Shown piece by piece: positions 40,648 to 42,954 of a stretch of DNA of 42,954 nt; the first letter of the stretch is position 1, and every line of letters begins with the position of its first letter. A model generated the notes under the pieces. That model was given only the letters and a program-made list of their open reading frames with translations. It was not told the origin of the DNA and did no database searches. Both the position numbers and the translations under genes were made by a program. The stretch is taken from NCBI GenBank assembly GCA_029226975.1, contig JAQXZB010000079.1, forward strand, positions 1 to 42,954, given 5' to 3'. Source of the stretch: Clostridiales bacterium. Lineage in GTDB: Bacteria; Bacillota; Clostridia; UBA1381.

Positions 40648-41886
40648 ATGAAACGAGTTGTGGTAACCGGAGTAGGAGCAATAACTCCCGTCGGAAATAA
40701 CGCTGCCGACTTCTGGCAGGCAATACAGGACGGCGTATGCGGAATAACAAAGGTAACACGCTTTGATACGTCGGATTTAAAGACGCAGATTGCGGGCGAG
40801 GTAAAGGATTTTGATCCAACAAAATTCATTGATAAGAAGGAAGCGCGCAAGATGGACAGATTTACTCAGTATGCGGTTGTTGCAGCAGACGAGGCAATCA
40901 AATCAAGCGGACTGGATATGGAAAAGGAGGATCCGTGGAGAGTCGGAGTTATAACCGGCTCGGGAATAGGCGGTATCACTACGTTGGAGGAGCAGCATTC
41001 AACACTTCTTGAAAGAGGTCCGGGCAGAATAAGCCCGTTCTTCATTCCGATGATGATAGGCAATATTGCTCCGGCACAGATTGCGATAAAGCATAACCTA
41101 AGAGGTATAAACGAAAACGTTGTAACCGCGTGTGCTTCCGGCACAAACGCCATAGGCGACGCCTTCAGACATATTCAGTACGGCTCAAACGATGTTGTAA
41201 TTGCGGGCGGCTGCGAGGCTGCACTGTCAAAGCTGGCATTTGCGGGATTTTGCAACATGAAGGCAATGTCCACCAGAAACGACGATCCCCAAACCGCGTC
41301 AAGACCCTTTGACGCCGAAAGAGACGGATTTGTGCTTTCAGAGGGCGCGGGCTTTGTCGTACTGGAGGAGCTTGAACACGCAAAGGCAAGAGGCGCAAAC
41401 ATAATATGCGAAATGGTAGGCTACGGCGCAACCGATGACGCATACCATATCACAAGCCCCATTCCCGGCGGCGAGGGCGGCGCAAAGGCAATGGAGCTGG
41501 CAATAAAGGACGCCGGAGTTGAGCCTTCGCAGATAACTTACATTAACGCCCACGGCACCTCAACAAAGTACAACGACCAGTTTGAAACGGAAGCAATAAA
41601 AAAAGTGTTTGGAGAAAGCGCAAAGGATGTTATGGTTTCTTCGACAAAGTCAATGACCGGACATCTTCTGGGTGCGGCAGGCGGCGTTGAAGCGATTATA
41701 TGTGCGCTTGCCATACGCGACGGCTTTGTTCCCGCCACCATAAACTATAAAAATCCCGATCCCGACTGCGATTTGGATATAGTTCCCAACGAGGGCAGAA
41801 AAACCGAGGTTAAGTATGCTATGTCAAATTCGCTGGGCTTCGGCGGTCACAACGCAACTATTGTGTTTAAAAAATATGAGGATTAA
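40648..41886 (+). CDS. fabF: 3-oxoacyl-ACP synthase II FabF
   Basis: 412 aa, typical length, with AAAGGAG before the ATG. The Cys-His-His active site is complete: C162 ([12 protein letters not shown]), H302 (NAHGTST) and H339 ([10 protein letters not shown]), plus K334 (STKSMTG). It extends acyl chains with malonyl-ACP and helps adjust chain composition to temperature in other bacteria. It ends the fab series; accB, fabZ and other acc genes do not follow. Confidence 0.97.
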   Translation: MKRVVVTGVGAITPVGNNAADFWQAIQDGVCGITKVTRFDTSDLKTQIAGEVKDFDPTKFIDKKEARKMDRFTQYAVVAADEAIKSSGLDMEKEDPWRVGVITGSGIGGITTLEEQHSTLLERGPGRISPFFIPMMIGNIAPAQIAIKHNLRGINENVVTACASGTNAIGDAFRHIQYGSNDVVIAGGCEAALSKLAFAGFCNMKAMSTRNDDPQTASRPFDAERDGFVLSEGAGFVVLEELEHAKARGANIICEMVGYGATDDAYHITSPIPGGEGGAKAMELAIKDAGVEPSQITYINAHGTSTKYNDQFETEAIKKVFGESAKDVMVSSTKSMTGHLLGAAGGVEAIICALAIRDGFVPATINYKNPDPDCDLDIVPNEGRKTEVKYAMSNSLGFGGHNATIVFKKYED

Positions 41887-41899
41887 CGGCTGAATTTTT

Positions 41900-41995
41900 G
41901 GGGGTGTTTGTAAACACCCCTGAAAATGTTTATATCGGCACAGCGAAATTCACAGAAAAATCGTTAATCCCAAAATAAATAAAATGTATTTTGGG
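41900..41995 (+). promoter_or_regulatory. Two stem-loops in the fabF-rnc leader
   Basis: GGGGTGTTT-GT-AAACACCCC (41901-41920) is a near-perfect palindrome 14 nt after the fabF stop, without a T-run. CCCAAAATA (41969-41977) pairs perfectly with TATTTTGGG (41987-41995) around a 9-nt loop. Both lie in the transcribed leader of rnc if fabF reads through. Confidence 0.6.
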
Positions 41996-42062
41996 GGATG
42001 TCGCATTGAGATTTATTATGTTAATGCAGCAGCCCCAAGCATATATGCAAGGAGTAAGGAAA

Positions 42063-42746
42063 ATGACAGAAATTGAAAACAATATCGGCTATAAGTTTAA
42101 GAATGTACAGTATTTAGAAAACGCGCTGACCCACAGCTCGTATGCAAATGAAAACAGAAGAAGCAGCAACGAGCGTCTGGAATTTTTAGGCGACGCGGTT
42201 TTGAGCATTATAATAAGCGATTATATTTTTAACCGCATGAGCAACACAAACGAGGGGGATTTGAGCAAGCTTCGGGCAAGCCTTGTATGCGAGCAGTCCC
42301 TCTATAAGGTTGCAAAGCGGGTTTCTTTGGAGAAGTTCATACTTCTCGGTAAGGGCGAGGAGCAGACCGGCGGCAGAGAGCGTCCCTCCATTGTTTCGGA
42401 TGCCTTTGAAGCGGTGCTGGCCGCAATATACCTTGACGGCGGCATTGAAAAGGCAAGAGCATGGGTTTTAAAGCTTATGAAGGGCGATGTTGAGGACGCA
42501 ATAAAGGGCAAGTGTATTCATGACTACAAGACCGCACTGCAGGAGAAAGTTCAGCGCAAGAAGGGCGCAAAGGTTGAATATGAGCTTGTCAAGGAGGTCG
42601 GCGAGGACCATAACAAGACCTTCACCATTCAGGTTAAGGTAAAGGGCAAGGCTGTAGGCACCGGCGAGGGCAGAAACAAAAAGGAGGCGGCTCAGAACGC
42701 GGCAAAGGCTGCGCTTAAAAAAAGCGGCTGGTATGAAAAATTATAA
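42063..42746 (+). CDS. rnc: Ribonuclease III
   Basis: 227 aa from ATG 42063, 8 nt after AAGGAG; a longer frame starts in the hairpin region and is less likely. The signature NERLEFLGDAVLS carries the metal-binding acidic residues, with SDAFEAVLAAIYLDGG as the second acidic site; the double-stranded-RNA-binding domain fills the last about 70 residues (DYKTALQEKVQRK to KEAAQNAAKAAL). It cuts double-stranded RNA, maturing rRNA and some mRNAs. It overlaps the next gene by 14 nt. Confidence 0.97.
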   Translation: MTEIENNIGYKFKNVQYLENALTHSSYANENRRSSNERLEFLGDAVLSIIISDYIFNRMSNTNEGDLSKLRASLVCEQSLYKVAKRVSLEKFILLGKGEEQTGGRERPSIVSDAFEAVLAAIYLDGGIEKARAWVLKLMKGDVEDAIKGKCIHDYKTALQEKVQRKKGAKVEYELVKEVGEDHNKTFTIQVKVKGKAVGTGEGRNKKEAAQNAAKAALKKSGWYEKL

Positions 42747-42954
42747 TAGACCCATATTCGTTCCTCACCGCGGCTGTCCCTATGACTGCGTTTTCTGCAA
42801 TCAGCGGCGCATTACGGGAAGCACCACAGAGGTTAGCGCCGAGGACGTGCGAAGCATTATCGAGGATCATTTAAGGACCCTGCCAAAAAACGGAGCAAGG
42901 ATAGAGGTAGCATTTTTCGGCGGCTCATTTACCGGGATACCCATTGAGGAGCAG
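42733..42954 (+). CDS. Elp3-like radical SAM protein, partial
   Basis: The first 74 codons are present; the gene runs off the right edge. CPYDCVFC (CxxxCxxC) is the [4Fe-4S]/S-adenosylmethionine-binding cluster and EVAFFGGSFTGI is the following conserved strand, both typical of Elp3/MiaB-type radical SAM enzymes. It starts inside rnc, so the two are co-translated; this rnc-radical SAM order is common in Clostridia, usually leading to smc and ftsY. The reaction cannot be fixed from this fragment. Confidence 0.85.
   Translation, partial: MKNYNRPIFVPHRGCPYDCVFCNQRRITGSTTEVSAEDVRSIIEDHLRTLPKNGARIEVAFFGGSFTGIPIEEQ

Noticed and set aside
41991-42062. Extended N-terminus or leader peptide of rnc
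   Set aside because: The frame begins in a hairpin, does not resemble RNase III, and the ATG at 42063 has the good ribosome binding site.
1-42954. rRNA, tRNA genes, known riboswitches, phage genes or a replication origin
   Set aside because: None was recognised by eye on either strand; a covariance-model search could change this for small RNAs.

Overview
The window comes from a Gram-positive, low-to-medium GC member of the Bacillota, most likely class Clostridia. The evidence is sequence-based: strong Shine-Dalgarno sites, many near-consensus sigma-A promoters (TTGACA-N17-TATAAT), a fapR-plsX-fabH-fabK-fabD-fabG-acpP-fabF lipid operon using the FMN enoyl reductase FabK, a YlmC/YmxH-type protein, NrdR, and several S-layer-homology (SLH) surface proteins. 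No species can be named from the sequence alone.

Layout. (1) 1-2239: one end of an IS21-family element on the minus strand. istB runs off the left edge, and istA is broken by two in-frame stop codons. (2) 2402-13545: cell-surface region. It holds a giant (about 2,672 aa) secreted protein with three C-terminal SLH repeats, a convergent small membrane protein with a 12-bp minisatellite, an SLH gene relic, and a membrane-anchored Ig-like/glucosaminidase autolysin. (3) 13587-16602: ymxH, then the tightly packed nrdR-PHP phosphoesterase-mnmE group. (4) 16571-19728: an unrecognised secreted/membrane protein on the minus strand, hpt (purine salvage), and an HD-domain protein coupled to a PF06541 membrane protein. 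(5) 19775-21121: a MATE exporter on the minus strand. (6) 21378-29736: an AraC-type regulator followed by two SLH proteins, one with N-terminal SLH repeats and one with Ig-like domains and C-terminal SLH repeats. (7) 29875-32530: a Cd/Zn/Pb-type P1B ATPase behind an ArsR/SmtB-like operator, and a HigBA-type toxin-antitoxin pair behind a perfect operator-like dyad. (8) 32578-34853: comEA-like gene and a divergent subtilisin-family protease with its own SLH anchor. (9) 35043-42954: the fatty-acid synthesis operon under a recognisable FapR box, then rnc and the start of an Elp3-like radical SAM gene.

How the parts fit. The accessory character lies in the envelope genes: four SLH proteins, one autolysin and an AraC-type regulator within 33 kb, consistent with an S-layer-bearing cell displaying large adhesive or substrate-binding proteins. 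The SLH-anchored protease could process or remodel that layer (inference). The lipid operon is ordinary in content, but fabF is followed by rnc, so fabZ and the acc genes, which often follow fabF in Clostridia, are not found here.

The most interesting non-coding signals are an istA leader inverted repeat covering its ribosome binding site, a hairpin covering the ymxH ribosome binding site, the metal-type operator without an adjacent regulator gene, the HigBA dyad, the FapR box, and stem-loops in the rnc leader. I did not find a convincing wholly new multi-gene system; the best candidates for undescribed biology are the giant SLH protein with its interrupted Calx-beta-like domain and the AraC-SLH-SLH cassette.
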